A stretch of 64,000 bases of DNA, taken from positions 868,001 through 932,000 of the forward strand of contig CAWGEX010000002.1 of NCBI GenBank assembly GCA_963821755.1, written 5' to 3'. Source of the DNA: Bog-473 sp963821755 (GTDB taxonomy: Bacteria; Actinomycetota; Acidimicrobiia; Acidimicrobiales; RAAP-2). Under the pieces are notes generated by a model. That model had not been told where the DNA came from. It ran no database searches and saw only the letters and a program-made list of their open reading frames with translations. The position numbers and the translations under genes were made by a program. This document shows, piece by piece, positions 42,340 through 51,104 of the stretch; position 1 is the stretch's first letter, and every line of letters starts with the position of its first letter.

Positions 42340-45048
42340 ATGGCCCTCCACCCTGACCCCGCGTCCCATCCCGACAGCTTCGGTGCCCGATCGGTCCTTG
42401 CGGTCAACGGCCGCGACTACGAGATCTTCGACCTCAACGCCCCGGCCCTCGCCGCCTACGACGTCCGCCGGTTGCCCTACGCCATTAAGGTGCTGTTGGA
42501 GAACCTCTTGCGGCACGAGGACAGCCCCCACGTCTCGGCCGATGACATTGCGGCCACGGCCGGCTGGGGGGCGAATCCCGAGGCCCACGGCCAGGCTGCC
42601 GGCGATGCCGCCCACGAGATCGCCCTGACGCCCGAGCGGGTGCTCATGCAGGACTTCACCGGCGTGCCCGGAGTGGTCGACCTGGCCGCCATGCGCGATG
42701 CGCTGGCCCGGCTCGGCGGCAACGCGTCGCAGGTCAACCCCCTGGTCCCGGTCGAGCTGGTCATCGACCACTCCGTGATCGCCGAGCGATCGGGTGACGC
42801 GTCGTCCTACGACACCAATGTCTCCATCGAGTACGAGCGCAACATGGAGCGCTACCAGCTGCTGCGCTGGGCCCAGGGTGCCTTCGACGGGTTCCGCGCC
42901 GTTCCCCCCGGCATGGGCATCTGCCACCAGGTCAACCTCGAGTACCTGTCCCGCGTCGTGTTCGCCGCGCCGGACGGCCGGGCCTTCTGCGACTCCCTGG
43001 TCGGCACCGATTCCCACACCACCATGGTCAACGGGTTGGGCGTGCTCGGCTGGGGTGTCGGGGGCATCGAGGCCGAAGCGGCCATGCTGGGACAGCCCCT
43101 CTCCATGCTGCTCCCACCCGTGGTCGGATTGCGCATCTCGGGGGAGCTGCGGGAAGGCACCACCGCGACGGACGTCGTCTTGACCGTGACCGAGCTCCTG
43201 CGCAATCACGGGGTGGTCGGCGCCTTCGTCGAGTGCTACGGACCGGGCGTGGCCGCGCTGCCCCTCGAGACCCGCGCCACCATCGGCAACATGAGCCCCG
43301 AGTACGGGGCGACCTGCACCATGTTCCCGATCGACCAGGTCACCATCGACTACATGCGCTTCACCGGGCGCGACGAAGAGCACCTCGCCCTGGTGGAGGC
43401 CTACGCCAAGGCCCAGGGCCTCTGGCACACCGCCGACGGGGTCGAGCCGGTGTACTCCGAGTACGCCACCCTCGACCTGGCCGACGTCGAGCCGTCCCTG
43501 GCCGGGCCGTCGCGTCCCCAGGACCGGGTGTCCCTGGCCGGCGCCGGCGAGAAATTCCGGGCCGCCCTGGACCGGCCGCCCCGCACCTCGGCCGAGGCGC
43601 CGAAGGCAGCCCCCCACCACCTCCTCAGCGAGGGCGACGTCGTCGTGGCCGCCATCACCAGCTGTACCAATACGTCGAACCCCCAGGTCATGGTGGCTGC
43701 CGGTCTCCTGGCCCAGCGCGCCGCGGCGCGCGGCCTGCGCTCCAAGCCGTGGGTCAAGACGTCGCTCGCCCCCGGGTCCCGCGTCGTGATGGACTACCTG
43801 CAGCGGGCCGGGTTGGTGGAGCCCCTCGAACAGCTGGGCTTCTTCCTGGTCGGGTACGGGTGCACCACCTGCATCGGCAACTCGGGGCCCCTGCTGGCCG
43901 GCGTCAGCGAGGCGGTCCACGCCGACGACCTGTCCGTCGTGTCCGTCCTGTCGGGCAACCGCAACTTCGAGGGCCGCATCCATCCCGACGTGCGGATGAA
44001 CTACCTGGCCTCGCCGCCGCTGGTGGTGGCCTACGCCCTGGCCGGCACCATGGACATCGACCTCACCACCGAGCCTCTCGGTCAAGATGCCGACGGGCAG
44101 CCGGTCTTTCTGGCCGATCTGTGGCCGAGCGTCCCGGACGTGAGCGCGACCATCCAGAGCTCCCTGACGTCCGACATGTTCCGCACCCGTTACAGCGCCG
44201 TGTTCGACGGCGACGACTACTGGCGACAGATGCCGGTCGCCGAGGGTGAGACCTTCTCGTGGCAGGACGACTCCACCTACGTCAAGAACCCGCCCTACTT
44301 CGACGGCATGACCATGACCCCGGCTCCGGTGACCGACATCGAGGGAGCCCGGGTCCTGGTCATGGTGGGTGACAGCGTCACCACCGACCACATCTCCCCG
44401 GCTGGTTCCATCGGCCCCGACACCCCGGCCGGGCGCTACCTGACCGAGCACGGTGTCCCCCGCGGTGACTTCAACTCCTACGGGGCCCGGCGCGGCAACC
44501 ACGAAGTGATGATGCGGGGCACCTTCGCCAACGTCCGCCTGCGCAACCGCCTGGCTCCGGGGACCGAGGGCGGGTTCACGCGGCACTTCCCCGACGGGGC
44601 GGAGACGTCGATCTTCGACGCCGCCATGGAGTACGCCCGGCAGGGCACGCCGCTGGTCGTCCTGGCCGGCCTCGAATACGGCACCGGGTCCAGTCGCGAC
44701 TGGGCCGCCAAGGGCACGGCCCTGCTCGGCGTGCGCGCCGTCATCGCCCAGAGCTACGAGCGCATCCACCGCTCGAACCTGATCGGCATGGGGGTGCTCC
44801 CCCTGCAGCTCTACAAGGGCGATTCCGTCGAGACCTTGGGACTGCTCGGCACCGAGCGCTTCACCATCGCCGGCATCGAGGCCCTCAACAATGGTGAGCT
44901 GCCGAAGGAGCTGACCGTGGTCGCCACCCCCGACGAAGGCTCGAACAGCGAGTTCAGGGCGATCGTGCGCATCGACACCCCGATGGAGGCCGAGTACTAC
45001 CGGCACGGGGGCATCCTGCCTTACGTGCTCCGGCAACTGGCCGGGTGA
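42340..45048 (+). CDS. acnA: Aconitate hydratase A
   Basis: The 902-residue enzyme isomerises citrate and isocitrate in the TCA cycle. The [4Fe-4S] cysteines are in ITSCTNTSNP and GYGCTTCIGNSGP; other signatures are GTDSHTTMVNGLG, GVLGWGVGGIEAEA and the swivelling domain with GSSRDWAAKG. The ATG at 42340 lacks a Shine-Dalgarno; CAGAAT lies 6 bases upstream. Length and domain order are those of AcnA/IRP-type aconitases. Confidence 0.97.
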   Translation: MALHPDPASHPDSFGARSVLAVNGRDYEIFDLNAPALAAYDVRRLPYAIKVLLENLLRHEDSPHVSADDIAATAGWGANPEAHGQAAGDAAHEIALTPERVLMQDFTGVPGVVDLAAMRDALARLGGNASQVNPLVPVELVIDHSVIAERSGDASSYDTNVSIEYERNMERYQLLRWAQGAFDGFRAVPPGMGICHQVNLEYLSRVVFAAPDGRAFCDSLVGTDSHTTMVNGLGVLGWGVGGIEAEAAMLGQPLSMLLPPVVGLRISGELREGTTATDVVLTVTELLRNHGVVGAFVECYGPGVAALPLETRATIGNMSPEYGATCTMFPIDQVTIDYMRFTGRDEEHLALVEAYAKAQGLWHTADGVEPVYSEYATLDLADVEPSLAGPSRPQDRVSLAGAGEKFRAALDRPPRTSAEAPKAAPHHLLSEGDVVVAAITSCTNTSNPQVMVAAGLLAQRAAARGLRSKPWVKTSLAPGSRVVMDYLQRAGLVEPLEQLGFFLVGYGCTTCIGNSGPLLAGVSEAVHADDLSVVSVLSGNRNFEGRIHPDVRMNYLASPPLVVAYALAGTMDIDLTTEPLGQDADGQPVFLADLWPSVPDVSATIQSSLTSDMFRTRYSAVFDGDDYWRQMPVAEGETFSWQDDSTYVKNPPYFDGMTMTPAPVTDIEGARVLVMVGDSVTTDHISPAGSIGPDTPAGRYLTEHGVPRGDFNSYGARRGNHEVMMRGTFANVRLRNRLAPGTEGGFTRHFPDGAETSIFDAAMEYARQGTPLVVLAGLEYGTGSSRDWAAKGTALLGVRAVIAQSYERIHRSNLIGMGVLPLQLYKGDSVETLGLLGTERFTIAGIEALNNGELPKELTVVATPDEGSNSEFRAIVRIDTPMEAEYYRHGGILPYVLRQLAG

Positions 45049-45084
45049 CCGTCCCCCTCGCACCTTGAACAGGTTATTTATCAG

Positions 45085-45112
45085 TTGCTTTATATAAGGG
45101 ACTTGTTAATAT
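45085..45112 (+). promoter_or_regulatory. ArsR-gene promoter, leaderless
   Basis: TTGCTT (45085-45090), 16 bases and TAATAT (45107-45112) are followed by 6 bases and the GTG at 45119. The surrounding 45 bases are strikingly AT-rich for this genome, which fits an ArsR-type operator. Confidence 0.6.
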
Positions 45113-45118
45113 AGGTGG

Positions 45119-45439
45119 GTGACCACCGCCTTCGACGTGCTCGCCGAGCCCACTCGGCGCCAGGTGCTGACCGTGTTGCTCAACGGCCCCCGGCCGGTCG
45201 GCCAACTGTCCACCTTGCTGGGACAGAGCCAGCCCGGCATGAGCCGGCACCTGCGCATCCTGCGCGACGCCGGCCTGGTGAGCGTGCGCCACGTGGCCCA
45301 GCAGCGTTGGTACGAGATCCAACCCGGCCCACTGGCCGAGATCGACGCGTGGTTGGCCCCGTTCCGCCGGGAGTGGTCCGATCGACTGGCCCGACTGGAG
45401 GATCACCTCCGGGCGAACGAGGAGGCGCACATCGCATGA
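45119..45439 (+). CDS. ArsR-family transcriptional regulator
   Basis: The 106-residue protein is a single winged helix: FDVLAEPTRRQVLTVLL, VGQLSTLLGQSQPGMSRHLRI (in part) and LRDAGLVSVRHVAQQRWYEI. It lacks metal-site cysteines, as in the ArsR group that is paired with SRPBCC/AHSA1 proteins. The GTG start is leaderless. The stop overlaps the SRPBCC gene (ATGA). Confidence 0.92.
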   Translation: MTTAFDVLAEPTRRQVLTVLLNGPRPVGQLSTLLGQSQPGMSRHLRILRDAGLVSVRHVAQQRWYEIQPGPLAEIDAWLAPFRREWSDRLARLEDHLRANEEAHIA

Positions 45440-45942
45440 TCGACGACGGCAGCACCCTTGGCGAGGTCACGCGCCTGGCGGCGCACGCCGTCATCCGGTT
45501 CGAGCGCCATCTCCCCGTTCCTCCACCGGTCGTCTGGGTCGCCCTCACCGACCCGGACTTCCTGTCGAAGTGGTGGGGTGAGGTCACCTTGGATCTGCGC
45601 CTGGGCGGGCAATTCGACGTGTGCTGGTTCAACGCCACGCCATCGGGCGACCGGCTGACCATGCACGGGAAGGTCACCGCGCTCGATCCCCCGCACCTGC
45701 TCGAGACCACCGGCGACGTCCACGGCATCCTGCGTTGGGAACTCGCGCCCGAGTCGGGCGGCACCGTGCTGGTCTTCACCAGCACGCTCGACCTTCCCGA
45801 AGAGTTCCGCAGCCGGACGTTGGCCGGATGGCACTTTCATCTCATGGCGCTGCGGCACGCGTTGGCCGGCGGCACGGCCGATCTGGTCGAACTCCCCGAG
45901 TGGCCCGCCATCCACGACCGCTACGAGATGCGGGGCGCCTGA
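45436..45942 (+). CDS. SRPBCC (AHSA1-like) domain protein
   Basis: The 168-residue protein has the AHSA1/START-like pattern: PPPVVWVALTDPDFLSKWWG, LRLGGQFDVCW and HGKVTALDPPHLLETT, a hydrophobic ligand-binding cup. Such proteins occur in operons with ArsR regulators; the ligand is unknown. Confidence 0.88.
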   Translation: MIDDGSTLGEVTRLAAHAVIRFERHLPVPPPVVWVALTDPDFLSKWWGEVTLDLRLGGQFDVCWFNATPSGDRLTMHGKVTALDPPHLLETTGDVHGILRWELAPESGGTVLVFTSTLDLPEEFRSRTLAGWHFHLMALRHALAGGTADLVELPEWPAIHDRYEMRGA

Positions 45943-45985
45943 CCCACGGCGTCGCCCCGCGCCTTGCCGGACGCCACCGAGCTCG

Positions 45986-46765
45986 TCAGGGGATGAGAGT
46001 GACCCGGAAGAGCTCGGCGCTCGCCCCTTCCGGGAGACCGGCGACCTCGCCTTGGGCCCGCCCATTGGTCGTGATGCGTTCAGTGACTCCGGCCGGATCA
46101 CCGATCTGGCTCTTGTGCGAAAGCAGAGCCGCCACCTTCCGCTCGATGGTGGTCGTCGTCTCGACCGCGATATTCGGGCCCTCGCCACCCATGATCCACA
46201 GTTCGTTGACGGTCCAGGGCTCAAGGCCCTCGTCGGCCAGCAACTCGGGGTGGGCGAAGGGATTGCGCGCGTCGGGGTAGACGGCGCAGACCGCGGCCTC
46301 ACCCGCCGCCAGATGATCCGGGTGGCTGGCATAGATGAAGTCCCAGCGCCGCTCCGGCGACGGGCAGAGCACCCGTTCGGGCCGGACCTGCCGGATGACC
46401 CGGCTGATGTCACGCCGCAGCTCGATGGTGGGGAGAAGCCGCCCGTCGGGGTAGCCCAGAAAACGCACATCGGTCACGCCGACCTCCGCCGCCGCGGCCC
46501 GCTGCTCGCGTTGTCGCAACTCGGCCATGTCCGATCGTGTCATGGCGCGATCGGAACCGCCGGCATCGCCGTTGGTGACGATGCAGTACGTGACGCCGAT
46601 CCCGGCTTTCGTAAAGGCCGCCACCGTGCCCGCCGTCCCGAAATCGACGTCGTCGGGATGGGCCGCCACGACCAGGACGGGACGGACACCGTCGTCCGGT
46701 GACCAGACGTCGATGGCAGGGTCGATGTCGCTCAGAGGACGCTCTCCTCGGGCGACGGCGTCCAC
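45986..46765 (-). CDS. PIG-L/LmbE family deacetylase
   Basis: The 259-residue protein has the zinc motif AHPDDVDFG and the distal SHPDH, with YCIVTNGDAGG between. Members deacetylate GlcNAc conjugates such as mycothiol or bacillithiol precursors; mycothiol-conjugate amidase is one possibility but is not established here. The ATG at 46765 overlaps the 3' end of the helicase gene by about 34 bases; a later start is possible. Confidence 0.9.
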   Translation of the reverse strand: MDAVARGERPLSDIDPAIDVWSPDDGVRPVLVVAAHPDDVDFGTAGTVAAFTKAGIGVTYCIVTNGDAGGSDRAMTRSDMAELRQREQRAAAAEVGVTDVRFLGYPDGRLLPTIELRRDISRVIRQVRPERVLCPSPERRWDFIYASHPDHLAAGEAAVCAVYPDARNPFAHPELLADEGLEPWTVNELWIMGGEGPNIAVETTTTIERKVAALLSHKSQIGDPAGVTERITTNGRAQGEVAGLPEGASAELFRVTLIP

Positions 46766-48012
46766 GCGGCGAGGTCGGCCAGCCGCGGATCATTGGAGAA
46801 CATCTCCACAATGGGAACGCGCAGACCGAGGCGCCGCTGGATGACCTCTACTTCGACCAGTTGGTTCCACAAGTTCAGGCTCACGACGACGCCGGCCTTC
46901 CCGGCGCGGGCCGTACGGCCCGATCGGTGCAGGTAGGCCTTGTGGTCTTCGGGCGGATCGAAGTGGATCACGCCATCGACGGCCTCGATGTGCAGGCCCC
47001 GGGCGGCCACATCGGTGGCGACCAGGACCGGCAGCTTGCCCGAGGAGAAATCGGCCAGCGCCCGTTCCCGGTTGGCTTGCCGAAGGTCGCCGTGGATGGC
47101 CGCGGCGCGGATCCCCTCCTTGCCCAGGTTCTCGACCAGGCGATCGGCGCCCCGCTTGGTGCGCACGAAGAAGAGCGACTTCTCCTGGGACCGACAGATT
47201 GCCGCCGCCACCTTCACCTTGTCCATCTGGTGCACCTGGATGAACCGGTGCTCCATGGCGGTCACCGTCTGGGTGGAGGAGGCCACCTCGTGGAAGACCG
47301 GCTCGGTCAGGTACCGCTGCACCAGGCGATCGACCGCTCCGTCCAAGGTGGCGGAGAAGAGCAGGGTCTGGTGGGGCGCTTCGAGGCGGCGCAGCACCCA
47401 TTCGACCTGGGGCATGAACCCCATGTCGGCCATGCGGTCCGCCTCGTCGAGCACCAGCGTCTCGAGCTGATCAACCGCCAACTCGCCGCGGTCGCCCAGG
47501 TCGATCAGTCGTCCCGGGGTGGCGATGATGACGTCGACGCCTTTGTGGAGCTTCGACACCTGACGATCGATGTCCGCCCCGCCGTAGACGGCGACGGCGT
47601 GGAGACCGAGCGTCTTGGCCAGTGGCGCCAGCACGTCGTGCACCTGCACGGCCAGCTCTCTGGTGGGGAGTAGGACCAAGGCCAGAGGCCGGGCGGGGCG
47701 AGCCGGCGCCGACCGGGCACCTTGGGCGTCCCGGGTCGCTTTGGCCCGCTGCAGCAGCGGGACACCAAAAGCCAGGGTCTTGCCCGAGCCCGTCTTGGCC
47801 TTGCCACAGACGTCGCGTCCGGCCAGTGCGTCGGCGATGGTGAGCGCCTGAATTGGAAAAGCGCTGACGATCCCTTGATCAGCCAGCGCTTTGGTCAGTT
47901 CTTCCGAGACTCCGAGGGACTCAAAGGTCCGAGCCGTCTCGTACAGGTCACCGGCCGAGATATCCCCGTCCGATGTTCCGGCGTGCGCGCCGGTCAATGC
48001 TTCGATTGTCAT
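46732..48012 (-). CDS. DEAD-box ATP-dependent RNA helicase
   Basis: The 426-residue protein has the motifs in order: Q motif near TFESLGVSEEL...FPIQ, AKTGSGKT (I), PTRELAVQ (Ia), TPGRL, VLDEADRM (II), FSATLD (III), and HRSGRTARAG (VI). It resembles RhlE/CsdA-type helicases without a C-terminal RNA-binding extension and probably remodels rRNA or mRNA. The ATG at 48010-48012 (MTIEALTG) is preferred to one 26 codons upstream. Confidence 0.93.
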   Translation of the reverse strand: MTIEALTGAHAGTSDGDISAGDLYETARTFESLGVSEELTKALADQGIVSAFPIQALTIADALAGRDVCGKAKTGSGKTLAFGVPLLQRAKATRDAQGARSAPARPARPLALVLLPTRELAVQVHDVLAPLAKTLGLHAVAVYGGADIDRQVSKLHKGVDVIIATPGRLIDLGDRGELAVDQLETLVLDEADRMADMGFMPQVEWVLRRLEAPHQTLLFSATLDGAVDRLVQRYLTEPVFHEVASSTQTVTAMEHRFIQVHQMDKVKVAAAICRSQEKSLFFVRTKRGADRLVENLGKEGIRAAAIHGDLRQANRERALADFSSGKLPVLVATDVAARGLHIEAVDGVIHFDPPEDHKAYLHRSGRTARAGKAGVVVSLNLWNQLVEVEVIQRRLGLRVPIVEMFSNDPRLADLAAWTPSPEESVL

Positions 48013-48187
48013 GTCCCGCTCTCTCTGTTGTCCGGCGGGACCCTGCGCCAACCAGAGGAGGAGGTAACGGCCCCGACTCACCAGCCCCATGCCAGCGGTC
48101 GCATAGCTATTGTACCAGTGACGGGAGCCATTCCGGCCTCATACCTGTGCCGAAGTGGGCAACCCGCTACCTGAAAGAGGACCGAAC

Positions 48188-48655
48188 ATGGCCAAATTGG
48201 AAGCTGGCGACAACGCCCCCGCGTTCACCTTGCCCGACCAGGACGGCAAGCCGGTCAAGCTCACGAGCTTCAAGGGACAGCAGGTCATTGTGTACTTCTA
48301 CCCGGCCGACGACACTCCCGGGTGCACCAAGGAGGCCTGCCAGTTCAACGACAACCTCAAGGCGTTCGAGAAGGCCGGCGTCGCCGTGCTGGGCATCTCA
48401 CCCGACAAGGCCGAAAAGCACGTCAAGTTCCGCACCAAGTACAAGCTCAAGTTCCCGCTCCTCACCGACGCCGACAAGGCGGTCATGCAGAAGTACGGCG
48501 CCTGGGGCGAGAAGACCATGTACGGCAAGAAGACGGTCGGCACCATCCGCTCGACCTTCCTGGTGGGGCCCAACGGCAAGATCCAGCGGGCCTGGTACAA
48601 CGTGAGGGCTGACGGACACGCGGCCAAGGTGCTCGAGACCCTCGGCGAAAACTGA
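48188..48655 (+). CDS. bcp: Thioredoxin-dependent peroxiredoxin, Bcp/PrxQ type
   Basis: The 155-residue protein has the peroxidatic Cys in DDTPGCTKEAC (C46) and the resolving Cys five residues later (C51), as in alpha-2 type PrxQ. It reduces hydroperoxides in the cytosol. AGAGGA lies 7 bases upstream of the ATG. Convergent with the glycosylase gene. Confidence 0.95.
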   Translation: MAKLEAGDNAPAFTLPDQDGKPVKLTSFKGQQVIVYFYPADDTPGCTKEACQFNDNLKAFEKAGVAVLGISPDKAEKHVKFRTKYKLKFPLLTDADKAVMQKYGAWGEKTMYGKKTVGTIRSTFLVGPNGKIQRAWYNVRADGHAAKVLETLGEN

Positions 48656-48689
48656 GCTCATCGCTGCTTGGCCGGCTGCTGGGTCGGCC

Positions 48690-49487
48690 TCACACCTGGT
48701 GGGTCGGGCACCAGTAGGTCGTTCGCCCACCCACGACGGAACGTCGAAGCTCAGTGCCGTCGCGGGGGCATCGTCCACCGGCCCGGCGCTCCTCCATGAG
48801 CTCGCCCATGTGCGACCCACCCCGGCGACCGAGCCGGCGCAGCGTGGAGCGAATGGCTTTGTGCAGCACCCGTAGCTCGGTGTCGCTGAGTGGGGTGCGA
48901 CGCTCGGGATCGAGGTCGGCCGCCCACAACATCTCGTCGGCCAGCAGATTACCGACACCGGCCAACCGTGCTTGATCCAACAGCCGGGCCTTGAGCGGGG
49001 CCGCGCCGCCGGCCCGTCCCGTCGACCCGGTGAGAGCCTGCCGGAGCTCGGGCAGGGTGACGGTGAGGGCATCGGGCCCCAGTCGGTCCTCGTTGGGCGC
49101 CAGCTCCAGCGAGCCGAAGCGGCGGGGATCGTGCAGCCAGAGATGCCCCCCGTCGGCGAAGCTGACGCGCGCCCGTACCCACTTCTCGTCGAAGAGCCCG
49201 GGGCCGTAGCGCAGCCGGTCGAGCGCCCGCGCGCCGTCGACCACCAGGCCGCCGGTCATGCCGAACCGGATGCCGAGGGTCGGGCCGTCGTCGGTGTCGA
49301 GCAGGAGGAGCTTGCCCCGGCGTCGAGCCTGGGTGAACGAATGTCCCACCAGGGCGGCAGTGAGGCGCCGGGGCGTGGTGCCGCCCCGCCCGTAGCGAGA
49401 ATCAACCATCCAGCAGCCGGATATGTCGCGATGGAGCCCCTTTTCCGCCAATTGCCGGTACAGCTCGACCTCGAGGATTTCGGGCAC
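48690..49487 (-). CDS. Fpg/Nei family DNA glycosylase with altered zinc finger
   Basis: The 265-residue protein starts at GTG 49485-49487 so that Pro2 and Glu3 (PEILEVE) are the catalytic residues, as family knowledge requires. It keeps the H2TH region (ARLAGVGNLLADEMLW). The C-terminal finger has CPRD and CPTH where two CxxC pairs are usual, so zinc would be bound by Cys, Asp/His or not at all. It excises oxidised bases in base excision repair; whether it is Fpg- or Nei-like cannot be decided. Confidence 0.9.
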   Translation of the reverse strand: MPEILEVELYRQLAEKGLHRDISGCWMVDSRYGRGGTTPRRLTAALVGHSFTQARRRGKLLLLDTDDGPTLGIRFGMTGGLVVDGARALDRLRYGPGLFDEKWVRARVSFADGGHLWLHDPRRFGSLELAPNEDRLGPDALTVTLPELRQALTGSTGRAGGAAPLKARLLDQARLAGVGNLLADEMLWAADLDPERRTPLSDTELRVLHKAIRSTLRRLGRRGGSHMGELMEERRAGGRCPRDGTELRRSVVGGRTTYWCPTHQV

Positions 49488-49525
49488 GGCCGAGACCGTA
49501 CCGGACCTCCGCGCGTGGGCCTTAT

Positions 49526-50665
49526 ATGGTGGACGCCGTGCCACCCGAAAAGCCACAATGGGCCGAACTTTTCTCCGAGGTCGTGACGTCGGGTCTGTGT
49601 ACCGGCTGTTCCGCGTGCGTCATCGCCTGTCCGTACGACGTCCTCGAGTATGACGACACCGACGGCCACTACAAACCGTTCCACGTGTTGGCCGAAGGGG
49701 GGCCCGACAACTGCACCCACGGCCTGAAGGGATGCACGCTGTGCACCCGGGCCTGCCCCCGCTTTCGGACCTGGGAACCGGAGATCGAGGAGAAGCTGTT
49801 CGGCCGGACGCGGACCGACGAGGAGGTCGCGGGCATCTCGCGCCGGACCGTCCTGGCCCGGGCCGTCGACCCCGAAGTGCAGGGAACCGGCCAGGACGGT
49901 GGCCTGGTCTCGGCCCTCCTGATCTGGGCGTTCGAGCACGACGTGATCGATGCCGCTCTGGTCTCGGGGCTCGAGGGCGACGGGTCGACCTGGAAGGCGG
50001 TCCCCAAGGTGGCGTGGAACAAGGAGGACGTGCTGGCCACGGCCGGGTCCCGGTACACCTACTCCGCCAACCCGCTGGCCTATCCCGAGGCCATCGCCGG
50101 AGGCGCCGAGCGCATCGCCCTGGTCGGCATGGGGTGTCAGGCCTCGGCTCCCCCGGTCATGGCCGCCCGCAAAGCGGGCAAGATCGCTCGGCGGTTCGTG
50201 CTGTCCGTCGGGCTCTTGTGCTCCAAGACCTTTGACGACGCCATCTTCCCTGAGCTCTTCGAAGCGAAGTACGGCTTGGCCCGGGCCGACATCCTCAAGA
50301 TGAATATCAAGGGCGTCTTCCAGGTCTGGATGCGCGATGGGGCGTACCACGAGATCCCGTTGAAAGAAGCACACGCCTGGACGCGCGAGGGATGCACCAC
50401 CTGCCCGGACTTCGCCGCCGAGCACGCGGACATTTCCACCGGTGGCATCGGCGCCTTTGGCGATTGGACGCTCACCCTCCTGCGCACCGAGGCCGGAGAG
50501 GCTCTCTTCGACGAGATGGAAGCCGGGGGCGTCATCGAGACGCGCCCGATCGAAGACGATCCCGGGGCGGTGACTCTCATGAACCGGCTGAGCAAGGTGA
50601 GCCGCAAGCGTTGGCCGGCGACGGCGGTACCGATGCCGGGGCGTCTGCCTGCGCCGACTGCATGA
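49526..50665 (+). CDS. Coenzyme F420 hydrogenase/dehydrogenase beta subunit (FrhB) family protein
   Basis: The 379-residue protein has two N-terminal [4Fe-4S] motifs, CTGCSACVIACP and CTLCTRACP, then FrhB N- and C-domains (GQDGGLVSALLIWAFE, CSKTFDD, CTTCPDFAAEHADIS). Such proteins transfer electrons between F420H2 and iron-sulfur or other partners. No hydrogenase subunits are nearby. The ATG at 49526 overlaps a TTATAT; a GTG at 49538 is an alternative start. The stop overlaps the next ATG (ATGA at 50662-50665). Confidence 0.88.
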   Translation: MVDAVPPEKPQWAELFSEVVTSGLCTGCSACVIACPYDVLEYDDTDGHYKPFHVLAEGGPDNCTHGLKGCTLCTRACPRFRTWEPEIEEKLFGRTRTDEEVAGISRRTVLARAVDPEVQGTGQDGGLVSALLIWAFEHDVIDAALVSGLEGDGSTWKAVPKVAWNKEDVLATAGSRYTYSANPLAYPEAIAGGAERIALVGMGCQASAPPVMAARKAGKIARRFVLSVGLLCSKTFDDAIFPELFEAKYGLARADILKMNIKGVFQVWMRDGAYHEIPLKEAHAWTREGCTTCPDFAAEHADISTGGIGAFGDWTLTLLRTEAGEALFDEMEAGGVIETRPIEDDPGAVTLMNRLSKVSRKRWPATAVPMPGRLPAPTA

Positions 50666-51054
50666 GCCCAGCGGGGCCCGGTCAGGACGAATTCGCCGCC
50701 CTCCTCGGCATCGACGTGCAGCGCAACGGGCCCGGGCACACCGTGGCCACCCTGACGACGGACGGTCGTCACGCCAATCCGCACGGCACGGTGCACGGGG
50801 CCGTGTTCTATGCCGTTGCGGGCGCGGCGGTGGCGGCCGCAGCGAATGATGACGAGCACTCGGGGATCATCTCCTCGGTGCTGGTCGAGTACCTCCAGCC
50901 GGCCGCCCTGGGTGACGTGCTGTACGCGGAGATCTCCCGGGACGCGTCAACCGAACGAGAGGACATCTTCACCGGGACCGTCCGGCGGGGACCTCACGGT
51001 GATCTGCTGGCCTGGGTGCGCGCCCGGGGCACGCGCCGCACCCGCTCGCGCTGA
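50662..51054 (+). CDS. PaaI-type hotdog thioesterase
   Basis: The 130-residue protein has the PaaI pattern NPHGTVHGAVFYAVAGAAVA with the catalytic region, followed by a beta-strand SSVLVEYLQPA. It probably hydrolyses aromatic or aliphatic acyl-CoA. It is translationally coupled to the FrhB-like gene. Confidence 0.87.
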   Translation: MSPAGPGQDEFAALLGIDVQRNGPGHTVATLTTDGRHANPHGTVHGAVFYAVAGAAVAAAANDDEHSGIISSVLVEYLQPAALGDVLYAEISRDASTEREDIFTGTVRRGPHGDLLAWVRARGTRRTRSR

Positions 51055-51104
51055 ACGCACACCCGCGGCGGATCCGGCGAGTCGGGGATCGAACGGCAAG
51101 GCGG

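Noticed and set aside
42154..45063. A 969-codon minus-strand open frame across aconitase
   Set aside because: It is a codon-bias shadow of acnA with no recognisable domain.
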